A program made the position numbers and the translations under genes. Positions 53,818 to 62,551 of a DNA stretch of 64,000 bases are shown one piece after another. The stretch is from ZC4RG19 sp963796415 (GTDB taxonomy: Bacteria; Actinomycetota; Acidimicrobiia; Acidimicrobiales; VFJN01). The notes below the pieces were generated by a model, which had not been told where the DNA came from, searched no databases, and was given only the letters and a program-made list of their open reading frames with translations. The stretch covers positions 310,001-374,000 of the forward strand of contig CAWCLR010000011.1 of NCBI GenBank assembly GCA_963796415.1, in the 5' to 3' direction. The stretch's first letter is position 1; the number at the start of each line of letters is the position of its first letter.

Positions 53818-53850
53818 GCCAGCCCCGGTCCGGCGCCGCGAACCGGCCGG

Positions 53851-54576
53851 TCAGGCCTCGTTGCCCGGCCCGATGCCGTGGATGAAGAGGTACCACAGCT
53901 GCTCGGCCTCGTCGTGGCCGTCGGGCGGGATCGGCGTGCCGCTGATCGTGTCGGCGAAGGCGTTGAACATGATCGCCTGCAGCGCGACGCCGGCGACCGA
54001 CCGGTTCGACAGGTCCGACCGGATGGCCCCGGCCGCCGCCGCGTCGTCGAGCAGCTGTACGAACAGCGACACGACGGGGACGAAGGCCCGCGAGGCCTCC
54101 TTGGGGTGCTCGGTCAGCAACTTCTGGCCGAACTCGGCCATGGCCATGGGCGTCGGCGGGCCGCCCTTCTTCGCCCCCCGTGGCTTGGGGGTCGGCCGGC
54201 ACAGCAGGTAGTGCTCGACGACGAAGCGGTGGAGCCGCTCGAAGGGGTCGTCGACCTCGTCGACCACCTCCTGCAGGCGCTCGGCCGTCGAGCGCACCGA
54301 CTCCTCGAACAGCGCCAGCAGGAGCTCGTGCTTGCCCGCGAAGTACTGGTAGAAGCTGCGCAGCGACTGGCCCGAACGCTCGACCACGTCCTGGACGGTG
54401 AAGTCCTTGCCCGTGTCGTTCTGCGTCATCAACTCGACTGCGGCGTCGAGGAACCGTTGCACCCGCTCCTCGGCCCGGGCCCGCGCCGGGTCGAGGGACC
54501 GGGCGACGGCCAGCTCCCGCCACGAGCCGGGACGATCGGAGGCGGGGGCCTCAGCCGTCGGTCGGTTACGTGCCAT
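53851..54576 (-). CDS. TetR family transcriptional regulator
   Basis: A 241-residue regulator. VQRFLDAAVELMTQNDTGKDFTVQDVVERSGQSLRSFYQYFAGKHELLLALFEESVRSTAERL is the DNA-binding domain with a conserved recognition helix (SLRSFYQYF), a subgroup common in mycolate actinobacteria. The C-terminal domain ends with a helical dimer interface. The frame extends upstream to 54648, but ATG at 54576 gives a normal N-terminus. TAGAACGCGTTACA 20 bases upstream may be its own operator. Confidence 0.9.
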   Translation of the reverse strand: MARNRPTAEAPASDRPGSWRELAVARSLDPARARAEERVQRFLDAAVELMTQNDTGKDFTVQDVVERSGQSLRSFYQYFAGKHELLLALFEESVRSTAERLQEVVDEVDDPFERLHRFVVEHYLLCRPTPKPRGAKKGGPPTPMAMAEFGQKLLTEHPKEASRAFVPVVSLFVQLLDDAAAAGAIRSDLSNRSVAGVALQAIMFNAFADTISGTPIPPDGHDEAEQLWYLFIHGIGPGNEA

Positions 54577-54595
54577 GACGGAAGCGTACTCCCCG

Positions 54596-54609
54596 TAGAA
54601 CGCGTTACA
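54596..54609. promoter_or_regulatory. KstR-like dyad TAGAAC-GC-GTTACA
   Basis: The 14-bp sequence matches TNNAACNNGTTNNA, the published form of the KstR operator of mycobacterial cholesterol genes, and its centre AACGCGTT is a perfect palindrome. It lies upstream of a TetR gene that is not recognisably KstR. A match to such a short pattern can be due to chance. Confidence 0.45.
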
Positions 54610-54702
54610 AAGGATTCGGAGAGGGCTGATCTCTGTGACTCCCGCCATACCCGGCGGTAAGAAGAGAACGAAACTCGCGTCGGCGCGTCAGGCGCGGCGG
54701 CG

Positions 54703-55488
54703 TCAGGTGTTGCGGCCGCCGTTGACGCCGATGACCTGCCCGGTGACGTAGCTGGCCTCGTCGCGGACGAGGAACGAGCAGGCGGCGGCGATGTCCTCGG
54801 GCCGCCCGACCCGGCGCACGGGCGTCAGCGACGCGTGGTGGTCGACGCCCTCACCGAGCAGGCCCTTGCTCTCGGACCGGCGCAGCATCGGCGTGTCGAT
54901 GAACCCGGGAGGGATGGTGTTGACCGTGATTCCCTTGGGACCGAGCTCGAGCGCCAGGGCCTTGGTGAAGCCCATGACGCCCGCCTTGGCCGCCACGTAG
55001 TGGGTCATGAAGGGCTGGCCGCCGTGGGCGCTCGACGAGGAGATGTTCACGATGCGGCCCCAGCCCGCGGCGATCATGCCGGGGACGACGGCCTGGCAGC
55101 ACTGGAACGTGCCGGTGAGGTTGACCTCGAGGATGCGGTTCCACGTCTCGATGCCGATCTTGAGGAACGGGTCGAACCCGTCGAGACCGGCGTTGTTGAC
55201 GAGCACGGTGGCGGCACCCAGGCTCGTCCGCACCTCGGCGACCGCGGCGTCGAGGCCGGGGCGGTCGGTGACGTCCACGGCGAGGCCGACGGCCGTCCCG
55301 CCCGCGGCCACGATCTTGGCCGCGGCATCGTCGGCGGCCGCGCTGTTGAGGTCGAACACGGCCACCGCCAGGCCGTCGGCGGCCAGCCGCTCGGCGATGG
55401 CGAGGCCGATGCCCGAACCGCCGCCGGTGACGATGGCCGTGCGCTCGGGACCGGGGCTGCCGGCGTCGGACGTGTCGGGCGCACTCAC
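54703..55488 (-). CDS. Short-chain dehydrogenase/reductase
   Basis: A 261-residue SDR: AIVTGGGSGIGLAIAERL, NNAG (VLVNNAGLDGFDP), Ser in NISSSSAHGG and YVAAKAGVMGFTKALALELGPKGI, then TIPPGFIDTPM and FLVRDEASYVTGQVIGVNGG. It resembles cyclic-alcohol dehydrogenases of the BadH/FabG type acting on CoA thioesters. GTG start at 55488 overlaps the dioxygenase stop, so the two are co-expressed. Confidence 0.9.
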   Translation of the reverse strand: MSAPDTSDAGSPGPERTAIVTGGGSGIGLAIAERLAADGLAVAVFDLNSAAADDAAAKIVAAGGTAVGLAVDVTDRPGLDAAVAEVRTSLGAATVLVNNAGLDGFDPFLKIGIETWNRILEVNLTGTFQCCQAVVPGMIAAGWGRIVNISSSSAHGGQPFMTHYVAAKAGVMGFTKALALELGPKGITVNTIPPGFIDTPMLRRSESKGLLGEGVDHHASLTPVRRVGRPEDIAAACSFLVRDEASYVTGQVIGVNGGRNT

Positions 55489-56315
55489 TGGATCGGCTCG
55501 TCGCCGGCGAACGTCGTCCGGTGCATGTCGCGGGGCGAGGTCGGGTCGTAGGGGCAGGCCCGGTGGAGCACGCCTCGATTGTCCCAGATGACCAGGTCGC
55601 CTACGGACCACTCGTGGCGGTAGACGCGGTCGGGGGTGGTCGACCGGGCCAGCAGCTCGTCGAGCAGCGCCCGGCCCTCGTCGCGGTCCATGCCCACGAC
55701 GTGGTCGGTGGTCGCCCCGAGCACGAGCGAGTTGCGGCCCGACTTGTGCTGCCACACGAGGGGGTGCTCCTTGGCCGGGCGCGTGCGCCAGACCGCCAGC
55801 TCCTCGGGCGTGGGGTCGTTGTTGAAGAGGCGCTGCGAGGCCTCGATCGTGTGCACCACCCGCACCGAGGCGAGCCGCTCCTTCTCGTCGTCGGTGAGGT
55901 CGTCGTAGGCGGCGTAGGTGCTGGCGAACTCGGTCTCGCCCCCGGTCTCGGCCACGGCGTGGGCGCTCAGCATCGTGGCCATGATCGGGATGTCGTCGGT
56001 GCAGCCGTCGATGTGCCAGTCGAATGTGCCGCGCAGGTAGGCGGCCGCCCGGTTCTTCTTCGGATCCAGGGTGATCAGGAAGATCTCGGGGTACTCGCCC
56101 GTGCCGAAGACCTCGACCTCGCCCAGCTTCTTGCTGAACGCCACCTGGGCGGCGTCGTCGATGTGGAGGTCGCGAAACACGAGCGCGCCGTTGGCCTCGA
56201 GCGCCTCGAGGCACGCGGCGGGCAGCTCGTCGTCGTGCAGCAGGCGGTCCTTGTCGACGCCCTTCACCTCGGCCCCGACCGTGGCGCCGAGCCTCTCGGT
56301 GGTGATCACAGCCAT
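55485..56315 (-). CDS. TauD/TfdA family 2-oxoglutarate-dependent dioxygenase
   Basis: A 276-residue non-heme Fe(II) dioxygenase that couples decarboxylation of 2-oxoglutarate to substrate hydroxylation. H101 and D103 (FDWHIDGCTDD) and H251 (GVLHRACPY) form the iron triad; R266 (DMHRTTFAG) would bind 2-oxoglutarate. The start ITTERLGATVGAEVKGVD is the family entrance. ATG at 56315 is chosen because GGAGGAGCG precedes it. It is followed by an SDR, so hydroxylation followed by alcohol oxidation is plausible. Confidence 0.92.
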   Translation of the reverse strand: MAVITTERLGATVGAEVKGVDKDRLLHDDELPAACLEALEANGALVFRDLHIDDAAQVAFSKKLGEVEVFGTGEYPEIFLITLDPKKNRAAAYLRGTFDWHIDGCTDDIPIMATMLSAHAVAETGGETEFASTYAAYDDLTDDEKERLASVRVVHTIEASQRLFNNDPTPEELAVWRTRPAKEHPLVWQHKSGRNSLVLGATTDHVVGMDRDEGRALLDELLARSTTPDRVYRHEWSVGDLVIWDNRGVLHRACPYDPTSPRDMHRTTFAGDEPIQ

Positions 56316-56405
56316 GCGCTCCTCCACGTGCTCACCGGTCAGAGCGAGACTCTAGTGATGCGAGAATCATCTTTCCAGTCCGTTTTGTACCGTCCGGTCC
56401 ATCGT

Positions 56406-58031
56406 TCACAGCCGGCCGTCGCGGAGCTGCTGCCGCAGCCGGAACTTCTGGACCTTCCCCGACGGGGTGCGGGGGAACTCGTCGACCACGTGCAGCGATT
56501 CCGGCCACTTCTGGCGGGCCAGCCCGGCGGCCGCCAGATGGTCACGGACGTCGGCGAGCGATGGCATGACCGAGCCGGGCCGGAGGCGGATCACCGCGGC
56601 CGCCCGCTCGCCGAGCCGCTCGTCGGGGGCGGCGATGACGCTGACCTCGGCGAGGCCGTCGACTCCGAGCATCAGCTCCTCGATCTCCTGGGCGCTGATG
56701 TTCTCGCCCCCGCGGATGATGATGTCGGAGACCCGGTCGGTGATCGTGAGGTAGCCCTCGTCGTCGAGCACCCCGACGTCGCCGGTGCGGTACCAGCCGT
56801 CGGCGTCGAACACCGAGGCCGTGAGCTCGGGGTCGGTGTAGCCGAGGCAGCAGTCGGGGCCCCGGCTCACGATCTCGCCGTCGTCCTCGAGCCGCAGCTC
56901 GACGCCCGGGAGGGCGCGGCCGTCGGTCGTGAGCCGCTTGACCTCGGCGTCGTCGATCAGGCAGGAGGTGATCGACGGGTGCTCGGTGCTCCCGTACGAG
57001 CGGAACACCCTGATGCCGAGGCGCGTCGCCCGCTCGGTCACCGCCACGGGCACCGTGGACCCGCCGAGGCCGGCGTACGGCATCAGCGCCAGGTGCTCGT
57101 CGGTGAAGTCGGGGTGGTCGAGCAGGCTCGTCAGGAAGTAGGTCGCCCCACCCCCGACACCCAGCCCTTCCTCGCGCATCATCCGCAGGACCTCGCCCGG
57201 GTCCCAGACGTCGATCAGGTTGACGGCGCGCAGCCGGAGCATGGGCACGAGGAAGGCGTTGAGCATGCCGATGAAGTGGCCCACCGGCGCGCCGGTGATC
57301 TGCGGCGGGCCGCCCGTCGGGAAGAAGTAGTCGAGCTGGCGCGTCTCGCAGCCGATCGTGCGGTGCGAGTGCACGACGCCCTTGGGGTCGCGCGTCGTGC
57401 CGGACGTGAACCCCACGATCGCCGGGGCGTCGGGGTCGACCGCCACCGGACCGGCCAGGGGCGCGGCGTCGAGCAGGGACGCGAACGGCGTCGCCGCGGC
57501 CGGCAGGTCGCCCGTCGGCGTGTCCCCGACGACGAGCCACAGCGGGACGGGGTGGCGCCCCAGCACGTCGCCCCACGTGGCCAGGTGGTCGGCGTGGCCG
57601 AACCGGTCGGCGGTCACGACCACGTCGGGCTCGGTGGCCCGCACGATGTACTCGACCTCCTTGGCGCCGTAGAAGTGCACGATCGGCACCACCACCGCGC
57701 CGACGTAGGCGGCGGCCCAGAACGTGATCCCGGCCTCGACCCAGTTGGGGAGCTGCAAGACGACGACACTGCCCGGTCCGACGCCCCGGGCGCGCAGCTC
57801 GGTGGCGAGCGAGCGGGCCGCCCGGTCGACGTCGGCGAACGTGCCGTTCCACGGCCGCACCTGCGAGCGCACGCGGAACCCGACGTGGCCCATGCTGCCG
57901 AGCCCGTGGGCGACCATCTGCCCGAGGGTGGCGTCGGTCCACCAGCCCTCGGCGCGGTAGCGGTCGGCGATGTCCTGCGGCACCGAGCGCAGCCGCCAGT
58001 TGCCCCTGCCGATCGCGGTGGGCTGTGTCAT
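56406..58031 (-). CDS. AMP-dependent acyl-CoA synthetase/ligase
   Basis: A 541-residue ANL-superfamily ligase. The P-loop GFTSGTTRDPKGVVHSHRT, the second motif FRSYGSTEHPSITSC, the hinge WYRTGDVGVLDDEGYLTITDRVSDIIIRGGENISAQEIEELM and the Lys segment FPRTPSGKVQKFRLRQ are intact. The type resembles cyclohexanecarboxylate/medium-chain CoA ligases. It lies downstream of (not overlapping) the dioxygenase on the map and divergent from the oxidoreductase at 58127. Confidence 0.93.
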   Translation of the reverse strand: MTQPTAIGRGNWRLRSVPQDIADRYRAEGWWTDATLGQMVAHGLGSMGHVGFRVRSQVRPWNGTFADVDRAARSLATELRARGVGPGSVVVLQLPNWVEAGITFWAAAYVGAVVVPIVHFYGAKEVEYIVRATEPDVVVTADRFGHADHLATWGDVLGRHPVPLWLVVGDTPTGDLPAAATPFASLLDAAPLAGPVAVDPDAPAIVGFTSGTTRDPKGVVHSHRTIGCETRQLDYFFPTGGPPQITGAPVGHFIGMLNAFLVPMLRLRAVNLIDVWDPGEVLRMMREEGLGVGGGATYFLTSLLDHPDFTDEHLALMPYAGLGGSTVPVAVTERATRLGIRVFRSYGSTEHPSITSCLIDDAEVKRLTTDGRALPGVELRLEDDGEIVSRGPDCCLGYTDPELTASVFDADGWYRTGDVGVLDDEGYLTITDRVSDIIIRGGENISAQEIEELMLGVDGLAEVSVIAAPDERLGERAAAVIRLRPGSVMPSLADVRDHLAAAGLARQKWPESLHVVDEFPRTPSGKVQKFRLRQQLRDGRL

Positions 58032-58089
58032 GTCCCCTCCTCGTCATCACCGCCGGGCGAAGCGCCCCGGCCTCCTGATGCGAGTAGCG

Positions 58090-58118
58090 TTGCCGCATCA
58101 GGAGAACTCAATTATCGT
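58090..58118 (+). promoter_or_regulatory. Leaderless promoter of reductase
   Basis: TTGCCG (58090-58095) and TATCGT (58113-58118) are separated by 17 bases; the ATG at 58127 is 8 bases after the -10, so transcript and coding sequence probably start together. Confidence 0.55.
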
Positions 58119-58126
58119 ACCCGGGG

Positions 58127-59206
58127 ATGGCGACCTCCGCAGCACCGACCTCGCAGCCGGGCGCGGTCCGCGACCACGGGTTCCACCCGTTGCGGATCCG
58201 GCGCGTGGTGCGCGAGACCGCCGAGGCCGCCTCGTTCGTGCTCGACGTGCCCGCGGAGCTCCGCGCCGCCTTCGGCTACGAGGCGGGCCAGTTCCTGACC
58301 TTCCGGGCGCACCTCCGCGGCGAGGTCCACCATCGGTGCTACTCGATGTCCTCGTCGCCCTCCGTCGACGACGAGCTGCAAGTGACGGTGAAGCGTGTGC
58401 CCGGCGGGCTCGTCTCGAACTGGATGATCGACTCGCTCGCTCCGGGTGACGTCGTCGAGGCCAGCGTGCCCGCAGGCGTGTTCTGCCTTGCTCCCGGCGA
58501 CGGCGAGATCGTGGCCTTCAGCGCCGGCAGCGGCATCACGCCGGTGCTCTCGCTGCTCAAGACCGCCCTGGCCACGACCTCGCGCCGGACCCGCCTCTAC
58601 TACGCCAACCGAGACCGCGAGGCCGTCATCTTCGATGCCGAGCTCGACGCCCTCGCCGCCCGCAACCCCGACCGTCTCGAGGTGGTGCACCACCTCGACG
58701 TCGAGCGGGGCTTCGTCGATGCCGGCGCGGTCGCCGCCTTCGTCGAGGCCACGCCCGCCGCCGAGTTCTACGTGTGCGGGCCCACGCCGTTCATGGACAT
58801 CGTCGAGGGCACGTTGCTGGCGCACGGCGTCGACGCCGACCGCATCCACATCGAGCGGTTCACGCCGGCCGAGCCGCCGCCCGCTGCCGAGCCGGGGCCG
58901 GTCGCCGGGGTCGACGACGCGACGACCGCCACGCGGGTCACGATCGAGCTCGGCGGGCGGACCGACAGCGTCGACCACCGCCCGGGCACGACGATCCTGC
59001 AGACCGCCCGCCAGATGGGCATGGCGCCACCGTTCTCGTGCGAGTCGGGGACGTGCGCGACGTGCATGGCCAAGCTCGTCGAGGGGTCCGTGAAGATGCA
59101 CGTCAACGACGTCCTGACCGACGACGAGGTCGCGGACGGGTGGGTGCTGACCTGCCAGTCCGTGCCGACCTCGACGTCGGTGCGCGTCGTCTACGAGGGA
59201 AGCTGA
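58127..59206 (+). CDS. Ferredoxin-NAD(P) reductase of KshB/PaaE type (FAD, NAD(P), 2Fe-2S)
   Basis: A 359-residue electron-transfer flavoprotein. Order of domains: FAD domain with HHRCYSMSSSP and VKRVPGGLVSNWM, NAD(P) domain with FSAGSGITPVLSLLKTAL and FYVCGPTPFMD, and a C-terminal plant-type [2Fe-2S] domain with CESGTCATCMAKLVEGS and the last Cys in LTCQS. This matches KshB, the reductase of 3-ketosteroid 9-hydroxylase, and PaaE-like reductases. It could feed either Rieske oxygenase in the window. It heads a plus-strand run to 63697. Confidence 0.92.
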   Translation: MATSAAPTSQPGAVRDHGFHPLRIRRVVRETAEAASFVLDVPAELRAAFGYEAGQFLTFRAHLRGEVHHRCYSMSSSPSVDDELQVTVKRVPGGLVSNWMIDSLAPGDVVEASVPAGVFCLAPGDGEIVAFSAGSGITPVLSLLKTALATTSRRTRLYYANRDREAVIFDAELDALAARNPDRLEVVHHLDVERGFVDAGAVAAFVEATPAAEFYVCGPTPFMDIVEGTLLAHGVDADRIHIERFTPAEPPPAAEPGPVAGVDDATTATRVTIELGGRTDSVDHRPGTTILQTARQMGMAPPFSCESGTCATCMAKLVEGSVKMHVNDVLTDDEVADGWVLTCQSVPTSTSVRVVYEGS

Positions 59207-59248
59207 CCGTGGCGGGGTGGGGGGCGTGCCGGCGATGAGGAGCACCAC

Positions 59249-59722
59249 GTGAGGGAGCAGCGCCGGGGTCGGGCGATCGCCATGACGGCCGACGAGGTCG
59301 ACGGGTACCTCCGCGAGGCCCGCACGTGCCGCGTCGGCACCGTCGGGGCCGACGGCTCGCCGCACGTGTCGGCGCTGTGGTTCGTGTGGGACGGCGCGGC
59401 GCTGTGGCTCAACTCGCTGGTGAAGAGCCAGCGCTGGGCGAACGTGGTGCGGTCGCCGCGGGTGAGCGTGCTCGTCGACGGGGGCGACGAGTTCATGGAG
59501 CTGCACGGCGTCGAGGTCATCGGCGAGGCCGAGGTCGTGGGCGAGGTCCCGCGCACCGACGGGCCCGACCCCGCCCTGGCCCAGCCCGAGCGCCTGTTCG
59601 GCGAGAAGTACGCCGGCGGTCGGTTCGTGCCAGACGGGCGCCACGCGTGGCTGCGAGTTGTCCCCGACAAAGTCGTGAGCTGGGACTTCCGCAAGATCGC
59701 CTCGGCGTCGTCGGGACGTTGA
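59249..59722 (+). CDS. PNPOx-family / F420-type split-barrel protein
   Basis: A 157-residue split-barrel protein. MTADEVDGYLREARTCRVGTVGADGSPHVSALWFVWDGAALWLNSLVKSQRWANVVRSPRVSVLVDGG is typical of the F420-binding deazaflavin-dependent branch, including the basic KSQRWANV. GTG at 59249 follows GAGGAGC; ATG at 59282 is an alternative. The substrate is unknown; it sits between the reductase and two acyl-CoA dehydrogenases in one operon. Confidence 0.83.
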   Translation: MREQRRGRAIAMTADEVDGYLREARTCRVGTVGADGSPHVSALWFVWDGAALWLNSLVKSQRWANVVRSPRVSVLVDGGDEFMELHGVEVIGEAEVVGEVPRTDGPDPALAQPERLFGEKYAGGRFVPDGRHAWLRVVPDKVVSWDFRKIASASSGR

Positions 59723-59732
59723 GGAGCTGCTG

Positions 59733-60902
59733 ATGGACCTCGAGCTGTCCGCAGAGGAGTCCGAGCTGCGCGACAACGTGCGCTCGGTGCTGGCGAGCGT
59801 GTGCCCGCCCGCGGCGGTCCGGGCGGTCTTCGAGGGGAAGGGCGACCCCGCATCGATCTGGGAGCGCATGGTCGAGCTGTACTGGCCGGCCCTGGCGATC
59901 GCCGAGGAGCACGGCGGGCTCGGCATGGGGTTCGTCGAGGTCGCGCTCGTCGCCGAGGAGCTGGGCCGCGCCGTGGTACCCGCCCCCTTCCTCGCCACCG
60001 TCACGCAGTTCGTCCCGGCCGTGCGCGAGCTCGGCGGCGACGGGCCGCTGGCCGCCGACCTGCTCGGCCGGATCGCGGCGGGCGGGCTGACCGGCACCGT
60101 GGCCCTGGCCGAGAGCGGCCGCTGGGAGCCGGCCGCGGTCGCCGCCACCGCCGAGGAGACCGCCGACGGCTGGATCCTGCGCGGCACCAAGGACGCGGTG
60201 CTCGACGGCGCCGACGCCGACGAGGTACTGGTCGTCGCCCGCGCCGCGGGCACGTCGGGCACCGACGGCCTGGGGGCGTTCGTCGTGCCCCGTGCCGACC
60301 TCACGGCCAGCGCCCGCACGGTCGTCGACCCGACGCTTCCGATCGCCGACCTCGCGCTCAACGGTGTGGTGGTGCCCGCCGATCGCGTGCTGGCCGCCCC
60401 GGGCACTGGTGGGGTGGCCGAGGACCTCGACCGGGCAGGGCAGGAGGCGATCGTCGCCCTCGCCGCCTCCACGGTGGGTGCCTGCCGCGCGATCTTCGAG
60501 CAGACCGTGGCCTACGCCAAGGAACGCGTGCAGTACGAGCGGGCGATCGGGTCGTTCCAGGCCCTCAAGCACCGCATGGCCGACATGTACCTGGCCGTCG
60601 AGCGCGCCACGTCCCTCTGCTACTTCGCGGCGCTGACCATCGCGGAGGAGGACCCGCAGCGGGCCACCGCTGCATCGATGGCCAAGGCGGCGGCCGGCGA
60701 GTGCCAGCGGCTGGTCGTGCAGGACGGCCTGCAGCTGCACGGCGGCATCGGCATGACGTGGGAGCACGACCTGCACTTCCTGCTGAAGCGAGCGGTCGCC
60801 GGCGACACGCTGTACGGCAACGCCGTGCACCACCGGGCACGCCTGGCCCGGATGCTGGGCTTCGTCGCCGAGAGCGAGAGCAGCAGGAGTGGGTCTCGAT
60901 GA
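59733..60902 (+). CDS. Acyl-CoA dehydrogenase family protein (subunit-type)
   Basis: A 389-residue acyl-CoA dehydrogenase-like protein. ELRDNVRSVLASVCPPAAVRAVFEG and PALAIAEEHGGLGMGFVEVALVAEELGRAVVPAPFLATV match the group that forms alpha2beta2 complexes in steroid degradation. The C-terminal QDGLQLHGGIGMTWEHDLHFLLKRA is shared with the partial gene at 63709. It overlaps the next dehydrogenase gene by ATGA, so a heteromeric pair is likely, as seen for ChsE and FadE proteins. Confidence 0.9.
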   Translation: MDLELSAEESELRDNVRSVLASVCPPAAVRAVFEGKGDPASIWERMVELYWPALAIAEEHGGLGMGFVEVALVAEELGRAVVPAPFLATVTQFVPAVRELGGDGPLAADLLGRIAAGGLTGTVALAESGRWEPAAVAATAEETADGWILRGTKDAVLDGADADEVLVVARAAGTSGTDGLGAFVVPRADLTASARTVVDPTLPIADLALNGVVVPADRVLAAPGTGGVAEDLDRAGQEAIVALAASTVGACRAIFEQTVAYAKERVQYERAIGSFQALKHRMADMYLAVERATSLCYFAALTIAEEDPQRATAASMAKAAAGECQRLVVQDGLQLHGGIGMTWEHDLHFLLKRAVAGDTLYGNAVHHRARLARMLGFVAESESSRSGSR

Positions 60903-62080
60903 GGCTGACGTTCGGCGACGACGTCGAGGCGTTCCGGGAGGAGTTCCTCGAGTGGCTGGCGGACAACCGGCCCACGGCCGAGGAGATGGCCGAGGAGCCG
61001 GCGGTGTCCTCAGCCCACCTCCCCGGATGGGCCCGCCGCTGGACCCGCCGGATGTTCGACGCCGGCTGGCTGGTGCCCGGCTGGCCGCCCGAGCGCGGCG
61101 GCCGCAACGCCGGCCCGGTCGAGACGCTCGTCTACCTCGAGGAGCTGGCGAAGGCCGGCATCCCCCGCACGACCAATCCGCAGGGCCTGGGCATCGTCGT
61201 GCCGTCGATCCTCGACTACGGCACCGAGGAGCAGGTCCGCGACTACGCCATGCCGGTCCTGCGGGGCGAGAAGGCCGCGTGCCTCGGCATGAGCGAGCCC
61301 GACGCCGGCAGTGACCTGGCCGCGCTCAGCACCCGGGCGCTGCTCGACGGCGACCGGTTCGTCATCAACGGGCAGAAGGTGTGGACGTCGGGCGCCAACT
61401 ACGCCGACTTCTGCTTCCTCTTCTGCCGCACCGACACCGAGGCGCCGAAGCACAAGGGCATCAGCGTGGTGCTGGTCGACATGTCGACCCCCGGCGTCAC
61501 CGTGCGGCCCCTCGCCGAGATCGTCAAACCCGAGCACCCCGACCTGAACGAGGTGTTCTTCGACGACGTGATCGTGCCGAGGGAGAACCTCGTCGGTGAG
61601 ATGAACAACGGCTGGGCCATGGCCAACGGCTCGCTCGCCCACGAGCGCGGCATGGTGTGGCTCAACATCGTGACGACGCTCGAGGACGACCTCGCCGCCG
61701 TCCGGGCCGCCGCGCCCGCCGCGCTCGACCGGCTGACGCCGACCGAGCGGGCGGTGGTGGCCGACGGGCTCGTCGAGTCGGCGATCGACTCGGTGGCGGC
61801 CCGCTGCCTCGGCTACCGGGGCTTCGCCAAGCTGGTCCGTGGTGGGTCGGCCCCCGAGCAGGCGCTGATGAAGGCGTTCACCAGCGAGGCCAAGCAACGC
61901 CTGGCGCGCCGGGCGGCCGAGCTCGGCGCCGACCGCACCGTCGACATCGGTCCGAGCGCGGCCAGCGATCCGACGTGGATCGAGCGCTGGTTGATGTCGT
62001 TCGGCGGCACGATCTCGGCCGGCTCGTCCGAGATCCAGCGGAACATCATCGCCGAGAAGGTGCTGGGGCTGCCCCGGTGA
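60899..62080 (+). CDS. Acyl-CoA dehydrogenase family protein (second subunit)
   Basis: A 393-residue dehydrogenase. FREEFLEWLADNRPTAEE, GWLVPGWPPERGGR, CLGMSEPDAGSDLAALSTRALLDGDRFVINGQKVWTSGANYADFCF for FAD/substrate binding, and SFGGTISAGSSEIQRNIIAEKVLGLPR at the end are intact. This is the group of large-substrate dehydrogenases. The preceding overlapping gene supplies the other half of the pair. Start is fixed by the ATGA overlap. Confidence 0.92.
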   Translation: MRLTFGDDVEAFREEFLEWLADNRPTAEEMAEEPAVSSAHLPGWARRWTRRMFDAGWLVPGWPPERGGRNAGPVETLVYLEELAKAGIPRTTNPQGLGIVVPSILDYGTEEQVRDYAMPVLRGEKAACLGMSEPDAGSDLAALSTRALLDGDRFVINGQKVWTSGANYADFCFLFCRTDTEAPKHKGISVVLVDMSTPGVTVRPLAEIVKPEHPDLNEVFFDDVIVPRENLVGEMNNGWAMANGSLAHERGMVWLNIVTTLEDDLAAVRAAAPAALDRLTPTERAVVADGLVESAIDSVAARCLGYRGFAKLVRGGSAPEQALMKAFTSEAKQRLARRAAELGADRTVDIGPSAASDPTWIERWLMSFGGTISAGSSEIQRNIIAEKVLGLPR

Positions 62081-62112
62081 CCGTCTCAGCAGACTCCGAG
62101 GAGGGGATCCCC

Positions 62113-62532
62113 ATGACCCAGGTCGCGTTTGCGCCCGACGTGTTCACGTGGCCGGCCGACGAACCCCAGCTCATCGGCGGCCGGTGCGCGAGCTGTTCGG
62201 CAGTGGCGTTCCCGTTGCCGCCGTCGTGCCCGAGGTGCGGGGCGACGGACGTCGAGCGGCACCTGCTGCCCCGGCGGGGCACGCTGTTCACCTGGACCAC
62301 GCAGGACTTCCTGCCCAAGGAGCCCTACGCCAGCGGCGAGACGCTCGAGACGTTCCGCCCCTACGGCGTCGGCCTGGTGCAGCTGGGGGACGAGGTGCGG
62401 GTCGAGGCCCGCCTGACCGAGAGCGACCCGCAGGCGCTCGACTTCGGCATGGAGGTCGAGCTGGCGATCGTGCCGTTCCGCACCGACGACGACGGCACCC
62501 AGGTCATGACGTACGCGTTCCGGCCGGTGTGA
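62113..62532 (+). CDS. Zn-ribbon/OB-fold protein (DUF35)
   Basis: A 139-residue acyl-CoA-binding partner. Zinc ribbon Cys are C25, C28, C39 and C42 (CASCSAVAFPLPPSCPRC), followed by the OB-fold LFTWTTQDFLPKEPY and GVGLVQLGDEVRVEARL. GAGGGGATCCCC precedes the ATG; an in-frame GTG at 62077 overlapping the dehydrogenase stop is also possible. It is followed by a thiolase gene after 19 bases, the same two-gene arrangement as at 12.8-14.4 kb, but here the thiolase has its cysteine. Confidence 0.9.
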   Translation: MTQVAFAPDVFTWPADEPQLIGGRCASCSAVAFPLPPSCPRCGATDVERHLLPRRGTLFTWTTQDFLPKEPYASGETLETFRPYGVGLVQLGDEVRVEARLTESDPQALDFGMEVELAIVPFRTDDDGTQVMTYAFRPV

Positions 62533-62551
62533 GACGAGGGGGGACCGAGAC

